Source: Mucilaginibacter ginsenosidivorax
Lineage (GTDB): Bacteria > Bacteroidota > Bacteroidia > Sphingobacteriales > Sphingobacteriaceae
Reading direction: 5' to 3'
DNA length: 64,000 nt
NCBI RefSeq assembly: GCF_007971525.1
Contig: NZ_CP042437.1
Coordinates: forward strand, 6,324,001-6,388,000
Shown here: one piece after another, positions 54,069-62,418 of the stretch
Numbering within the stretch: the stretch's first letter is position 1
Layout: every line of letters begins with the position of its first letter
Notes under the pieces: model-generated
Database searches by the model: none
What the model was told of the DNA's origin: nothing
The model's input: the letters and a program-made list of their open reading frames with translations, nothing else
Translations under genes and position numbers: made by a program

Positions 54069-54402
54069 TCCCGACTAATTTAGGAATAAGTCTTTATTAT
54101 TGAAAATAATATCTTTCACATAGAATTTTTCAAATTAAAGTTTTGTGATTTGAAAGTTGATAACGTTTAAATTCAATAACCAAAAACCTTTCGAGTGAAT
54201 GGATAACAAAATAAGTACCTTCGGTGTTAACTTTCTTCGAAGGTTGCGAGATTTCAATTTCGCCGCTATCGCGTAATCAGGCGATATTTATTTTCGTTTT
54301 TTTATATCGTGAAGGCCTTCTGATATCCTAATAGAATTTTTTGAGTAATTTCAACACCCTGCAAATGTTGGATCAATGTTAGCCTCAAATTTTCAGCCAA
54401 TA
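54069..54402. other. Gene-free stretch between secretion operon and tRNA remnant
   Basis: It contains AT-rich sequence upstream of the lipoprotein gene and no credible coding sequence. The promoter of the minus operon should lie at its left end, but no consensus box stands out. Confidence 0.6.
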
Positions 54403-54433
54403 AAAAAGCGATTAGTGTCTTTCACCTAATCGC
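54403..54433 (-). terminator. Terminator downstream of tRNA-Leu fragment
   Basis: On the minus strand GCGATTAG and CTAATCGC arms (54426-54433 and 54408-54415) form an 8-bp stem followed by TTTTTTA. It lies 12 bp after the tRNA 3' end. Confidence 0.78.
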
Positions 54434-54445
54434 CTCATTTTCAAG

Positions 54446-54503
54446 TACTCAGAGCGGGAATCGAACCCGCACTCCGTTTACGGGAACAGGATTTTAAGTC
54501 ATG
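54446..54503 (-). tRNA. 3' fragment of tRNA-Leu (TAA), attachment site of integrated element
   Basis: Minus-strand sequence from the anticodon loop (GACTTAAAATCC, anticodon TAA) continues through a class II long variable arm (CCCGTAAACGG) and the T-arm (GCGGGTTCGATTCCCGC) to the 3' acceptor strand TCTGAGT and discriminator A. The 5' half (D-arm and 5' acceptor) is absent: sequence right of 54503 does not continue the tRNA. A palindrome AAGTCACATGACTT (54497-54510) spans the break. This is the residue left when a tyrosine integrase inserts into a tRNA 3' end, so an intact tRNA-Leu is expected at the far side of the element, outside the window. Confidence 0.8.
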
Positions 54504-54659
54504 TGACTTGCGGTTTCATTCGAGCCAAAAAGTGCCTATACGGCTCAAAAACGAAGTTTTTATATCAGATAAAACCGCTTAATGTTGAAAAAAAACGCAA
54601 TATGTTCGACCAATGTTAGACCAATAATCCGTATATTTAGCATAGCAAACAACAAATAT

Positions 54660-55874
54660 ATGGCTTCGATAAAAGTAATGCTTCGCGCCCGGGAAAATGC
54701 AAACGGCGAATACCCAATTGTAATCCGTGTAGTTAAAGATCGTAAAAATACCCTGCTGTCAGTCGGGCATTCAGTCAAAAAAACGGATTGGGATGAAAAG
54801 AACGCAAAGGTCAAAAAATCACATTCCAATTCTACTTGGCTGAATAACCTTATTGCCAAGCGCGTAGCCGAAGCAAATGACAAGCTGATACAGCTTGAAG
54901 TAAATAACACCGATACTTCGGCGCGTGTTATTGGCAAAGCTGTGAAAGCGGCAAAGGATAACACGTTTTTCAAACAGGCCGATTTATACATTGCCCGCCT
55001 TGAAAAATCAGGAAACTTTAACCGCACCTCTGCCGAAAAGCCACGGATCAAACGAGTAAAAGAGTTTTTGAATAACCGGGATATTCATTTCCCTGAAATC
55101 GATGCTACATTTCTAAAAGACTTTAAAGCGTGGTTAAAAGGCACCCGAACGATAACGGAGCGCACGGCTGTAAATCACTTGGTGGTTATTCGTTCAATTT
55201 ATAATCAGGCTATCGCCGATAAACTGGTTGACCCTAAATATTATCCGTTTGGCAAAGGCGGCATTGTTATCAAGTTTCCGGATAGCAAAAAGAGCGGCCT
55301 AATGCCTGCGGACATTGTGGCACTGGAAAATGTTGAACTAACAGGCGTTGCCAACCATGCACGTAATTTGTGGCTGTTTGCCTTTTACTGTGGCGGGATG
55401 CGCGCATCTGACGTTTTGCGCCTGAAATGGTCCGATTTTGAAGATGGCCGCCTTTATTATACAATGGGCAAAAATGAAAAAGGCGGTTCCTTAAAAATAT
55501 CGGCAAAGATTGAGGCTATTTTAGCACAATACAGGCGGGAAAATCCTAAGCACAATCTAGTATTCCCTGACCTGGAAAAACTGGTCGATCTGAAAGACAA
55601 GGCAGCTGTACAGGAATATATCAAGGTTCGTATCAAGGCGAACAATAAGCACATGTTAAAAGCAACCGAAAAAGCCAATGTAAACAAACAAGCTACATCG
55701 CATAAATCCCGCCATAGCTTCGCACAAATGGCGAAAGGTGTTATCAGCGCCTCGGCATTACAAGAGATATTCCGGCATTCCGACCTTAAAACAACCGAGG
55801 GTTATATGGGTAATAATTTTGTGAATGAAGAAATTGATAGCGCAATGGATGATGTAATGGCACGACTTTGTTAA
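54660..55874 (+). CDS. Tyrosine recombinase / integrase of the mobile element
   Basis: Start ATG 54660 gives 404 residues: an N-terminal arm-binding domain (MASIKVMLRARENANGEYPI), a SAM-like core-binding domain (about 110-200), and a catalytic domain with Arg248 (GGMRASDVL), His348-x-x-Arg351 (HKSRHSF), His373 (FRHSDLKTT) and the nucleophile Tyr382 (EGYM). It belongs to the phage-integrase type common in Bacteroidota conjugative transposons. It lies just inside the tRNA-Leu fragment and reads into the element. A TATATTTA box at 54632-54639 could be its -7 element. Confidence 0.93.
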   Translation: MASIKVMLRARENANGEYPIVIRVVKDRKNTLLSVGHSVKKTDWDEKNAKVKKSHSNSTWLNNLIAKRVAEANDKLIQLEVNNTDTSARVIGKAVKAAKDNTFFKQADLYIARLEKSGNFNRTSAEKPRIKRVKEFLNNRDIHFPEIDATFLKDFKAWLKGTRTITERTAVNHLVVIRSIYNQAIADKLVDPKYYPFGKGGIVIKFPDSKKSGLMPADIVALENVELTGVANHARNLWLFAFYCGGMRASDVLRLKWSDFEDGRLYYTMGKNEKGGSLKISAKIEAILAQYRRENPKHNLVFPDLEKLVDLKDKAAVQEYIKVRIKANNKHMLKATEKANVNKQATSHKSRHSFAQMAKGVISASALQEIFRHSDLKTTEGYMGNNFVNEEIDSAMDDVMARLC

Positions 55875-55910
55875 ACTGGAAATAATACAAAATCTGTAAT
55901 CTCTACGCAT

Positions 55911-56099
55911 TTAATTTTCATCGCCACGACGACGTTTATATATCTTTTCAAATCCTAAAACGTAATACGATGAATACGCTAAAACAGCATAACAAATTAC
56001 ACCAACACACCCTCTCAAAAATGAATTTTCAAAAATAGACAATCCTAAAATAAACAGAAATGTACTAATTACTAATCCGATGAATTTATTTATCAGCAT
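55911..56099 (-). CDS. Small two-span membrane protein
   Basis: This 62-residue protein has two hydrophobic helices (FIGLVISTFLFILGLSIFE and GCVGVICYAVLAYSSYYVLG) and a basic tail (KIYKRRRGDEN). No family is recognised. It is the last of three minus-strand genes (57640 to 55911) with gaps of 11 and 3 bp, so it is probably co-transcribed with the next membrane protein and the large unknown protein. Low GC suggests cargo of foreign origin. Confidence 0.55.
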   Translation of the reverse strand: MLINKFIGLVISTFLFILGLSIFENSFLRGCVGVICYAVLAYSSYYVLGFEKIYKRRRGDEN

Positions 56100-56102
56100 G
56101 AA

Positions 56103-56483
56103 CTAATTTATAACTAAAGCAAAAACAATATACAAAACAATTGATACGATATTCCCAGTCCAAATTATGAAGCGTTTGCTTTTTTGTGATATTCTAACAT
56201 CCTTGATGTCATCAAATATTAGCATTTGAGTGTAAAACACCATAGCTAAAAAAGCTAAATAACCCAAATATTCCACTATATCAGAATACCAAGGGAGAAG
56301 TTTCACAATGCTAAATCTTGTACCTGCATTTATTAAGGCAATTATTACTCTTGGAAAAGAAACCAAAGTTAGTTCAATTCCAAAAAAGAAATCCTCTAAG
56401 AGCCATAACTCACCCTTTACATTTTTCTTTGCGACAATTGTAATAGCAATAATAGTAACACCTACGATTAAGTCATTTACCAT
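56103..56483 (-). CDS. Polytopic membrane protein of unknown function
   Basis: This 126-residue protein has about four membrane helices (LIVGVTIIAITIVA, LTLVSFPRVIIALINAG, YLGYLAFLAMVFYTQMLIF and FIIWTGNIVSIVLYIVFALV). It has a short basic loop before the last helix (RISQKSKR). No motif or family is recognised. Its position between the large cytoplasmic protein and a two-span membrane protein suggests a joint membrane-linked function. Confidence 0.62.
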   Translation of the reverse strand: MVNDLIVGVTIIAITIVAKKNVKGELWLLEDFFFGIELTLVSFPRVIIALINAGTRFSIVKLLPWYSDIVEYLGYLAFLAMVFYTQMLIFDDIKDVRISQKSKRFIIWTGNIVSIVLYIVFALVIN

Positions 56484-56494
56484 TTATAAGCAGA

Positions 56495-57640
56495 TTATTC
56501 CTTAAATTCATAAGGTGTAGGGATTGGCCATTTTGCCAAAACAGACCAAGCACTGATAAGGTATTCATTTTGTGATATTTGAGTGAAAAATATTTTTGCG
56601 TAATTTGAATAACAGATTATCTTCTTATTAGGAAATATGGCCCTTACCTTCTCTTGATTATTGAAAGCCATAGATTGAACTTTTTCAACAATCTCATAAC
56701 CTAAAAAATTTTGTATAGGTAACACCAACAAGTTTAAATCATTTCTATTGGCCCGCTCTAAAACGGTATTCATCTTTTTAACAGATTTTGACAATTCTCG
56801 AAGAGATGTCCATTCATGATTAATATCATCCAATTCATCTGAAGAAAAAGAATTAAGCACTGTTTTATATTGAATTTTGAAACAGAAAGTTTTGTTTTCG
56901 GCAGAAAACGAGTCTGAACAATCTTCAAGCTCTATCATTTTTATTGAATAATGTTCTCTGATGTATTTTAAAAGATCACCACTCCAATGATATTCAGCAC
57001 TACGGCTTTCTTCACTCCAATATTCAAATGCTTTATTGTAATTTTTACTGGATAAAGCAGTGAAATATTGAGTTATAAGATGAACTAATTTTGTTTTTAT
57101 TTTTTGGTTATCAAATTTCTCATTGTCGATATTCGGGATGACACTGATAACATTGTCGTCTTGGTTTTCTGATAAGGATAGTTTTCTGTTAGGCTCTGCA
57201 ACCACATTTGTAGGTGGAGTATTTAGAATTGCATTAGAAAGCATTTCGCTTTCGTTCATCAATTGCTCTTCAAATACCCTGTATAACAATCTTGCCTTTT
57301 TTTCATCAATATAGGACTCTCTTAATCTGGTTCCCTCTGGTAAAGTGATTCCTATATAATTTAAAATGGTCTCTAAAAATTCTTCCTTTATTGGAATGTT
57401 TCCGCTTGGATAGGCGGCGATTTTTCTAATAAAATGATTTCTTGCAGTTCCGGTATAGTCATCTTTAAATAACCTGTCAAAAAAATTTGTTCCTTTATTA
57501 CCTACCTTAATTATTTCCCATACACGCCTAACGTTGTTGTTTACCGACGCCTTTTGCTCCGGTGTTATTTCATCGTCCCATACTCTTTGCTCGAATCTTC
57601 TAAGCATTTCTTCGTGGAGAAATGGATCTATTCGTATCAT
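56495..57640 (-). CDS. Unknown cytoplasmic protein, head of three-gene cargo module
   Basis: This 381-residue soluble protein has a helical N-terminal domain (about 1-135, MIRIDPFLHEEMLRRFEQRV, FLETILNYIGITLPEGTRLR). A poorly conserved, Asn/Ser-rich linker follows (about 140-180), then an alpha/beta C-terminal domain (about 185-381, VHLITQYFTALSSKNYNKAF, YEIVEKVQSMAFNNQEKVRA) whose opening resembles SnoaL/NTF2-like cone folds only weakly. No catalytic motif is apparent. A soluble two-domain protein with two membrane proteins downstream is the architecture of several defence or signalling modules, but homology does not show it. Confidence 0.65.
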   Translation of the reverse strand: MIRIDPFLHEEMLRRFEQRVWDDEITPEQKASVNNNVRRVWEIIKVGNKGTNFFDRLFKDDYTGTARNHFIRKIAAYPSGNIPIKEEFLETILNYIGITLPEGTRLRESYIDEKKARLLYRVFEEQLMNESEMLSNAILNTPPTNVVAEPNRKLSLSENQDDNVISVIPNIDNEKFDNQKIKTKLVHLITQYFTALSSKNYNKAFEYWSEESRSAEYHWSGDLLKYIREHYSIKMIELEDCSDSFSAENKTFCFKIQYKTVLNSFSSDELDDINHEWTSLRELSKSVKKMNTVLERANRNDLNLLVLPIQNFLGYEIVEKVQSMAFNNQEKVRAIFPNKKIICYSNYAKIFFTQISQNEYLISAWSVLAKWPIPTPYEFKE

Positions 57641-57745
57641 ATCGTTAAAATCAGAATTTTCAGGAGAAGATATCTAATTTTTTAGAAAAAATAGTTTTTA
57701 CTAAAAAGATCGATATAGTTTAAAACTCCTCAATTTGTATCACAA

Positions 57746-58066
57746 TTAAGGTTGAGGTTTATTTTTATCATCTAATGACGATTCAATATGAGACATCAAA
57801 TACAGCATCACGGATTTATTTTCAGACCAATATTTCTTAATATTATTACGCACCATGTGCGGCGTTTGCGGAATACCGGCAACCTTTTCAGGATACAAAA
57901 TATCTGCAATCTTAATTGCAGCCGTTTCAAGTGCCGCCAAATAGCCTTTGGTCCATTCCTCTCCGTGTTCTTTAATGAGACGCTTGGCGTTGGCTTTATT
58001 CAGATGTTCTTTTTCTTCACCATCGTATCCGCCGTAGTAATTGAAATCATCAAAAAAATTAGTCAC
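57746..58066 (-). CDS. Hypothetical protein of the mobile element
   Basis: This 106-residue hydrophilic, mainly helical protein (NKANAKRLIKEHGEEWTKGY, AALETAAIKIADILYPEKVA) has no signal peptide. It is not recognised beyond resembling small accessory proteins of Bacteroidota mobile elements. It is separated by about 105 bp from the three-gene module and reads the same way. Confidence 0.55.
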   Translation of the reverse strand: MTNFFDDFNYYGGYDGEEKEHLNKANAKRLIKEHGEEWTKGYLAALETAAIKIADILYPEKVAGIPQTPHMVRNNIKKYWSENKSVMLYLMSHIESSLDDKNKPQP

Positions 58067-58248
58067 TCGGCCACCTGCTACCTGTTAATTCAATATCGTC
58101 TTTAAAGGGATATATACATAATACATAATTAGTGCTTTGTCAACATCTAAATATTAAGATAGTGATCACACCGAAACACTTAAACATCAGGTAGCGAATT
58201 AGCCGAAAACGCTGTAAAAGAGTAAGCAATATCAGAAACCTTAATACC

Positions 58249-58440
58249 ATGAGCACAAACAAAGTGATCAAAGATGGTGGCTATAAGGAAACGAACGATC
58301 CCTACAAATTTAAAAATGGGGATAGCACCGTTACCGTACGTCCGGGACAAGGGATAATCGTTGATAACGGCGGCCGCCATAACAAATACGGCAGCAACAC
58401 CAGCGATAGCTTCCTATCCGACAGGATCAAAAAAGGTTAG
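58249..58440 (+). CDS. Small hypothetical protein
   Basis: This 63-residue hydrophilic protein (MSTNKVIKDGGYKETNDPYK, VTVRPGQGIIVDNGGRHNKY) is Gly/Asn/Asp-rich, has no signal and no known motif. It begins after a gene-free AT-rich stretch and lies just upstream of the structured RNA. Codon use is coherent, but the call rests mainly on intact length. Confidence 0.45.
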   Translation: MSTNKVIKDGGYKETNDPYKFKNGDSTVTVRPGQGIIVDNGGRHNKYGSNTSDSFLSDRIKKG

Positions 58441-58507
58441 CTACCTAAGGCAAGGGGGGCATAAGATGTTTCCCCTTGCTAAATGTTAATTAAAATTCGT
58501 TGTAATA

Positions 58508-58538
58508 TTTGATTGCGAAGAATTAGTCCGTAAATTTG
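58508..58538 (+). promoter_or_regulatory. Strong consensus promoter
   Basis: TTTG (58508-58511), exactly 19 bases, then TAAATTTG (58531-58538) is a perfect match to the Bacteroidota -33/-7 consensus. Transcription would start near 58545 and run into the structured RNA and the SHOCT operon. Confidence 0.7.
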
Positions 58539-58544
58539 AGAATA

Positions 58545-58750
58545 CATTTCTTGTAATTACGCACTCGTTTTAGCTACCGAATCGTCGAAAATTTCAAAGC
58601 AAAAACACACGAGTGATGATTGTGCTGTACGCTATGCGTGGGGTTATATCATTCGTGTGTACGCTTTTCGACGAGCGTGGTAGCTGGTGAGGCCCCACGT
58701 AATTTTTAAAAACCTGTCTGATAGGGGCTAAGACATTTAGCTCCTTTTTT
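58545..58750 (+). ncRNA. Structured leader RNA / candidate small RNA
   Basis: Three nested helices are visible: AGCTACC (58572-58578) with GGTAGCT (58679-58685), TCGTCGAAAA (58582-58591) with TTTTCGACGA (58665-58674), and ACACACGAGTGAT (58605-58617) with ATCATTCGTGTGT (58648-58660, one G-U). A small apical hairpin ACGC-TAT-GCGT lies near 58629-58639. A terminator hairpin ends the unit at 58750, directly before the ATG at 58751. GCCCC (58692-58696) could pair with GGGGC (58724-58728), the left arm of the terminator, giving an alternative antiterminated fold. It is either an attenuator of the SHOCT operon or a free RNA of about 205 nt. No known riboswitch class is recognised. Confidence 0.6.
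58724..58750 (+). terminator. Terminator abutting a start codon
   Basis: GGGGCTAA (58724-58731) pairs with TTAGCTCC (58737-58744, one G-U), followed by TTTTTT (58745-58750). The next base is the A of the ATG of the SHOCT gene, so the hairpin would block both read-through and initiation when formed. Confidence 0.7.
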
Positions 58751-59293
58751 ATGAAACAAGTTTTTTTACTGCTCCTGCTGCTGATTGGGATGATCGGCAA
58801 TGGCTTTGCACAGCCAAAGCAAAAACAAACCGAGTATTTGGCGTCCAACGGTATCACCTATCACATAGGCGATACCATCAAAATGGGTCATGGCACCGAC
58901 CCGCAAGGCAACTTCATGTATGTTCAAAAAGGCGGCTGGGCAAAAGTGGTGTTCTCCGAACCAAGCCAAGGTTCGTCGCAATACAACCTGGACAGAAGCT
59001 TTGCAGGTTCCGGCGCGATTATTAAAAAGATTAGAACGGAAAAATACCACAAGCTTGACCGGGTGATTTTTACCGTTGGTTTAGGCTCGATCAGTAATTG
59101 CGACATGTATATTGACGATGCAATTGCCAGTTGCGAGATTGCTGATTGCAAGAAAAAAGGTGAAGTCGCCGCCGTTGCACCCGCAACGCTATCGCCAGCC
59201 GATGAACTGGCTAAGTACAAAAAGCTGTTAGATCAGGGCGCTATATCCAAAGCGGAATATGATGCCATGAAAAAGAAACTCCTGAATTTATAA
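58751..59293 (+). CDS. Secreted SHOCT-domain protein
   Basis: This 180-residue protein has a signal peptide (MKQVFLLLLLLIGMIGNGFA) and a beta-rich central region (YHIGDTIKMGHGTDPQGNFM). The C-terminal SHOCT helix pair is DELAKYKKLLDQGAISKAEY with DAMKKKLL. SHOCT domains are short oligomerisation or tethering modules. The start is fixed by the signal peptide although it directly follows the terminator hairpin. It is first in a run of five plus-strand genes ending at the terminator at 61995. Confidence 0.8.
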   Translation: MKQVFLLLLLLIGMIGNGFAQPKQKQTEYLASNGITYHIGDTIKMGHGTDPQGNFMYVQKGGWAKVVFSEPSQGSSQYNLDRSFAGSGAIIKKIRTEKYHKLDRVIFTVGLGSISNCDMYIDDAIASCEIADCKKKGEVAAVAPATLSPADELAKYKKLLDQGAISKAEYDAMKKKLLNL

Positions 59294-59336
59294 CAGCCCA
59301 TCCAAAAACCAGTCCCCCCATTTTAATATCTTAATC

Positions 59337-59741
59337 ATGAAAAATATCCTGTACCTGTTTATTGGCGCAATCGCGCTTTTAATAACAAGCTGCTCCGGCA
59401 GTAATGATAAAATTACCGGCTATTGGAGCAATCTTCCTAATGCCCGGCTGCAAAGAGGCAACCGTATCTGGAATGTGAAGATTGACAAAATGGACAATGA
59501 CCGATTTTCATTTGTTCAATTTCAATTTGAACCAAACGATACTGTTAAACTCATCTATAACAAAGAATATAAAACGATTAGTGGGTTTATTGGCGGTACG
59601 ACCTGTAACGTTAAATACCTAAAGGACAAAGACCATCTGCTTTTGACTGATCCGCGTAACGTGGGCGATTTATTTCCGATGGAATTTGAGCGCATGAATG
59701 CCGACAATGTAGCCGCTTACCTAAAATCTAAAGCCCAATGA
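59337..59741 (+). CDS. Small lipoprotein
   Basis: This 134-residue protein has lipobox ITSC (Cys19) after MKNILYLFIGAIALLITS. The mature domain (ITGYWSNLPNARLQRGNRIW, FSFVQFQFEPNDTVKLIYNK) has the G-x-W start and strand pattern of small lipocalin-like lipoproteins. Function is unknown. It overlaps the next gene by four bases (ATGA). Confidence 0.72.
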   Translation: MKNILYLFIGAIALLITSCSGSNDKITGYWSNLPNARLQRGNRIWNVKIDKMDNDRFSFVQFQFEPNDTVKLIYNKEYKTISGFIGGTTCNVKYLKDKDHLLLTDPRNVGDLFPMEFERMNADNVAAYLKSKAQ

Positions 59742-60163
59742 AACGCAATCTATTATTTATCAGCATGGCACTTACCGTGTTGATCGGGATAACGGTACTG
59801 ATTATCTCCTGCAAAAAAGATAAACAAAAATCAGGCTGCACCGTACAGGGCGGTGGTATCAACCAAGAGCCGCAAGCGGTCGTCATGTTTTATCTTATGA
59901 CGGATTCGCATTGCGGTCCAATCACGTTTAACAAGATCGTTAATCAAAAGACAGGTAGCGACTATTACCCTAATTTCAGTGGCAAGATTGACCGCTTTTA
60001 TGATGTCGCCCCGGCTTGCGGCACCAACAATGCGGGAACAGTGGTTGTGTCGGTTGAACAGGGTTACAGCTATACATACACTTTATCCTGTACAGGGAAG
60101 ACCTACACCGGAACTGTGACCGTCAATTGCGGCGAAACCTGTAAAGCCGTTGAACTTAAATAA
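59738..60163 (+). CDS. Small Cys-containing lipoprotein
   Basis: This 141-residue protein has a hydrophobic N-terminus ending in IISC-K-K-D (Cys25) and a beta domain with further cysteines (SGC, SHCG, PACG, LSCTG, NCGETC) that could form disulphides. No family is recognised. Four-base overlap with the upstream gene indicates coupled translation of two envelope proteins. Confidence 0.7.
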   Translation: MKRNLLFISMALTVLIGITVLIISCKKDKQKSGCTVQGGGINQEPQAVVMFYLMTDSHCGPITFNKIVNQKTGSDYYPNFSGKIDRFYDVAPACGTNNAGTVVVSVEQGYSYTYTLSCTGKTYTGTVTVNCGETCKAVELK

Positions 60164-60177
60164 TCCACCTAAAGCCA

Positions 60178-61332
60178 ATGAACATGAAAAAACTTATAAT
60201 GATAATAGGACTAGCAATCGCCAGCCTGTTATATAGCTGTGGCGGTAAGGGTAATAATCCGGCCCCACCGATAGTCGGGCCAGTGGTTGATCCAAACGCA
60301 CCAGTTAATAAAGGCAATGAAACGTCCTACAACGGCTATGTAGTAAAAACAATCGGCATCAGCCGTGCGCGGGTGTCTCTTGATGACAATAATAAAATAA
60401 TCGTAGCCGACCTGTACGGCGGCGGTAACCGCGTTGTACTGACCTCTGGCACGACCAACACCGTTGAAATGGGTGTAACCTCCCTGTATGCCGCAACAAG
60501 AGCTTCTTATCCTGAATTAAGAGTGGGGTGCGTCCATGTGCCGATTGATAACGGCAGCGTGATTGATACGGCTGGCAGTGGCACCGTCTTTAAGATCAAA
60601 GGATTTGATAAAAGCAAAACGGGCTATAATCAGTTGAATGTGGTGTTTTGTGATGAAGTGTTTGCCAATGAGGTCGGCAATGCCGGGTATTACCAGAATT
60701 ATACCTATGTGAAGATGAACAAGGCGGCTGGCAAAACCAATGATGATTATGGTGCGGATTTTATCAAAAAACTCTATAGCGGTAAAATCGGTGTCAAACT
60801 GGTGGAAATGGCAAAACCATTATCTGAACACCCTTATCTGACAAGGGATGATAATATCGCCTACGGGATATCTACCTATAACATTGGGCAGGATCGTATC
60901 CTGGGCATGGATTTTACCGGTAATTATTTTAGGGCTGAATTTATGCCGGATGATAACGGCTATGCCAACCATATCGGCACCAATGTCAAACTGGAATGGG
61001 TAAATATTGATAAAGGAACAATCATCAAAGATGCTGATGCAACTTATCACATCAGTTTACCCAATATCAAAAGTGGCGATGTAGATCAGTTTGCTTATCC
61101 ATCTGATACCGTCAATAAAGCATTTCTACGAATATCAGGACTTGATCCGAAAGTATGCGGTTATAATCAATACAGGCTGTTTTTAACGGCTGATAACTAT
61201 AATAATGGAACGTTACGGCTGTATTATAACCGTGGCACTATCAAGGCAGAACCGACGATAGAATTTTATAAGCAGCAAACGGCAAAAGCTAATCTCTATA
61301 ATGGGGTGTTACGCCCACTTTGGAGCAACTAA
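60178..61332 (+). CDS. Large lipoprotein of the mobile-element operon
   Basis: This 384-residue protein (382 if started at ATG 60184) has lipobox LYSC followed by GGKGN. Three similar beta segments each open with N-x-x-(S/T)-Y-N-G-Y or Y-N-Q-(L/Y) and R-(A/I)-x-(V/I)-S-x-D-like patterns. KGFDKSKTGYNQLNVVFCDE and SGLDPKVCGYNQYRLFLTAD are clear internal repeats. No enzyme motif is seen. It is probably a surface or periplasm-facing binding protein. It lies 14 bp after the preceding lipoprotein gene. Confidence 0.7.
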   Translation: MNMKKLIMIIGLAIASLLYSCGGKGNNPAPPIVGPVVDPNAPVNKGNETSYNGYVVKTIGISRARVSLDDNNKIIVADLYGGGNRVVLTSGTTNTVEMGVTSLYAATRASYPELRVGCVHVPIDNGSVIDTAGSGTVFKIKGFDKSKTGYNQLNVVFCDEVFANEVGNAGYYQNYTYVKMNKAAGKTNDDYGADFIKKLYSGKIGVKLVEMAKPLSEHPYLTRDDNIAYGISTYNIGQDRILGMDFTGNYFRAEFMPDDNGYANHIGTNVKLEWVNIDKGTIIKDADATYHISLPNIKSGDVDQFAYPSDTVNKAFLRISGLDPKVCGYNQYRLFLTADNYNNGTLRLYYNRGTIKAEPTIEFYKQQTAKANLYNGVLRPLWSN

Positions 61333-61363
61333 AAAAAATGAAAAACAACTAAAAATTATAATC

Positions 61364-61891
61364 ATGGCATCGGAAGAATATTTGAACAGGCAGATCAATA
61401 AACAAAAATACGGTGGTGGAGCATCTGACTTCGATATAGTCCTTGATCACGAGCAACGGCAAAAGTTGAATGTTTATAAAACGTACTATCCAAACACAAC
61501 AACAAAAAATATTAATCAATCTGCAAATACTAATGCGAATTACCATTACGTGGAAATTGATACCCGTAGTAAATTAATTGTATATGGCGCCATAGGTGTT
61601 TTTGTAGTGTTATTTTTAGCTGTCAGTTGGTTGATTGACTGGATTGGGAGTAGCCCATTTAGTAAACTTGATAGTGGTGAAACTTTTGTTTTTGTATCGG
61701 CCATTATCTGTTTTATCGCATGCATTGTACAATACTGTCGAATTATATTTTGGGATCATCTTAATGACAGAAACGAAAATTATCGCAATTCATATTCCTT
61801 TATAATGTTCGGTGTGTTTTTGGTTTCAATCGTAATCATTGCACTTTTTATTATTTGGGCAGTTCAAATAAGGCAAGAACACCTCGGATAA
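61364..61891 (+). CDS. Two/three-span membrane protein of unknown function
   Basis: The start at 61364 (MASEEYLNRQINKQKYGGGA) gives 175 residues; an upstream in-frame ATG would overlap the lipoprotein gene. A hydrophilic N-terminal 60 residues is followed by helices LIVYGAIGVFVVLFLAVSWL, TFVFVSAIICFIACIVQYC and FIMFGVFLVSIVIIALFIIW. It is the last gene before the terminator. No family is recognised. Confidence 0.65.
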   Translation: MASEEYLNRQINKQKYGGGASDFDIVLDHEQRQKLNVYKTYYPNTTTKNINQSANTNANYHYVEIDTRSKLIVYGAIGVFVVLFLAVSWLIDWIGSSPFSKLDSGETFVFVSAIICFIACIVQYCRIIFWDHLNDRNENYRNSYSFIMFGVFLVSIVIIALFIIWAVQIRQEHLG

Positions 61892-61994
61892 ATAATTGCG
61901 ATTATTTTATTCATATGGTTGCAATGAATGAACTTAATCCTATATTCGAAAATCTTGTAAGTGACCAACACTTACATTGTGATAAGGTTTAGGT

Positions 61995-62034
61995 GAAGCC
62001 CCCAAGCAGCGAGTGTTAGGGGGCTTCGATTTTT
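61995..62034 (+). terminator. Terminator of the SHOCT-lipoprotein operon
   Basis: GAAGCCCCC (61995-62003) and GGGGGCTTC (62019-62027) form a perfect 9-bp GC-rich stem followed by GATTTTT. Confidence 0.85.
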
Positions 62035-62114
62035 AACAGATTGTTGAAATTTATATTGCTAATAAATTTAGTAATTGTAAGGAGTTTTCTATTTTGGCTG
62101 ACTACAAAAATTAG

Positions 62115-62339
62115 ATGGCGGCTGCGACAAAACGAACTTTCAGTGACTACGATAAAGAAGGCCTATTAAAGGAATTAGGGGTTTGGCGCGGAAAATGTAT
62201 TTTGGTTTGTACTAAAGCGCCAATCGGCAGCAATGTTTATAAGCTTGCAGAAAAACTTATTGGTGACATTGATACCGCTGTTGAGACATTAACGGGGGAT
62301 AGGAAACACTTTTATACAAAACCCCATTCCACAAAATAA
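62115..62339 (+). CDS. Small hypothetical protein of the mobile element
   Basis: This 74-residue protein (MAAATKRTFSDYDKEGLLKE, IGSNVYKLAEKLIGDIDTAV) is mainly helical, with two Cys in the centre (KCILVCTK). It resembles small conserved proteins near mobilisation genes in Bacteroidota, but no function is known. It stands alone between a terminator and the next small gene. Confidence 0.5.
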   Translation: MAAATKRTFSDYDKEGLLKELGVWRGKCILVCTKAPIGSNVYKLAEKLIGDIDTAVETLTGDRKHFYTKPHSTK

Positions 62340-62418
62340 AGCGGATAAGCTGATTTGCAGTTGTGCAAATAGTAATCAATTTATTGGATATATTCGTGTT
62401 AATAACATTAAAATTGAT

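Noticed and set aside
58545..58750. 6S RNA or tmRNA
   Set aside because: The helices recall the long hairpin of 6S RNA, but location on a mobile element, the terminator at a start codon and lack of tmRNA tag or tRNA-like ends argue against both.
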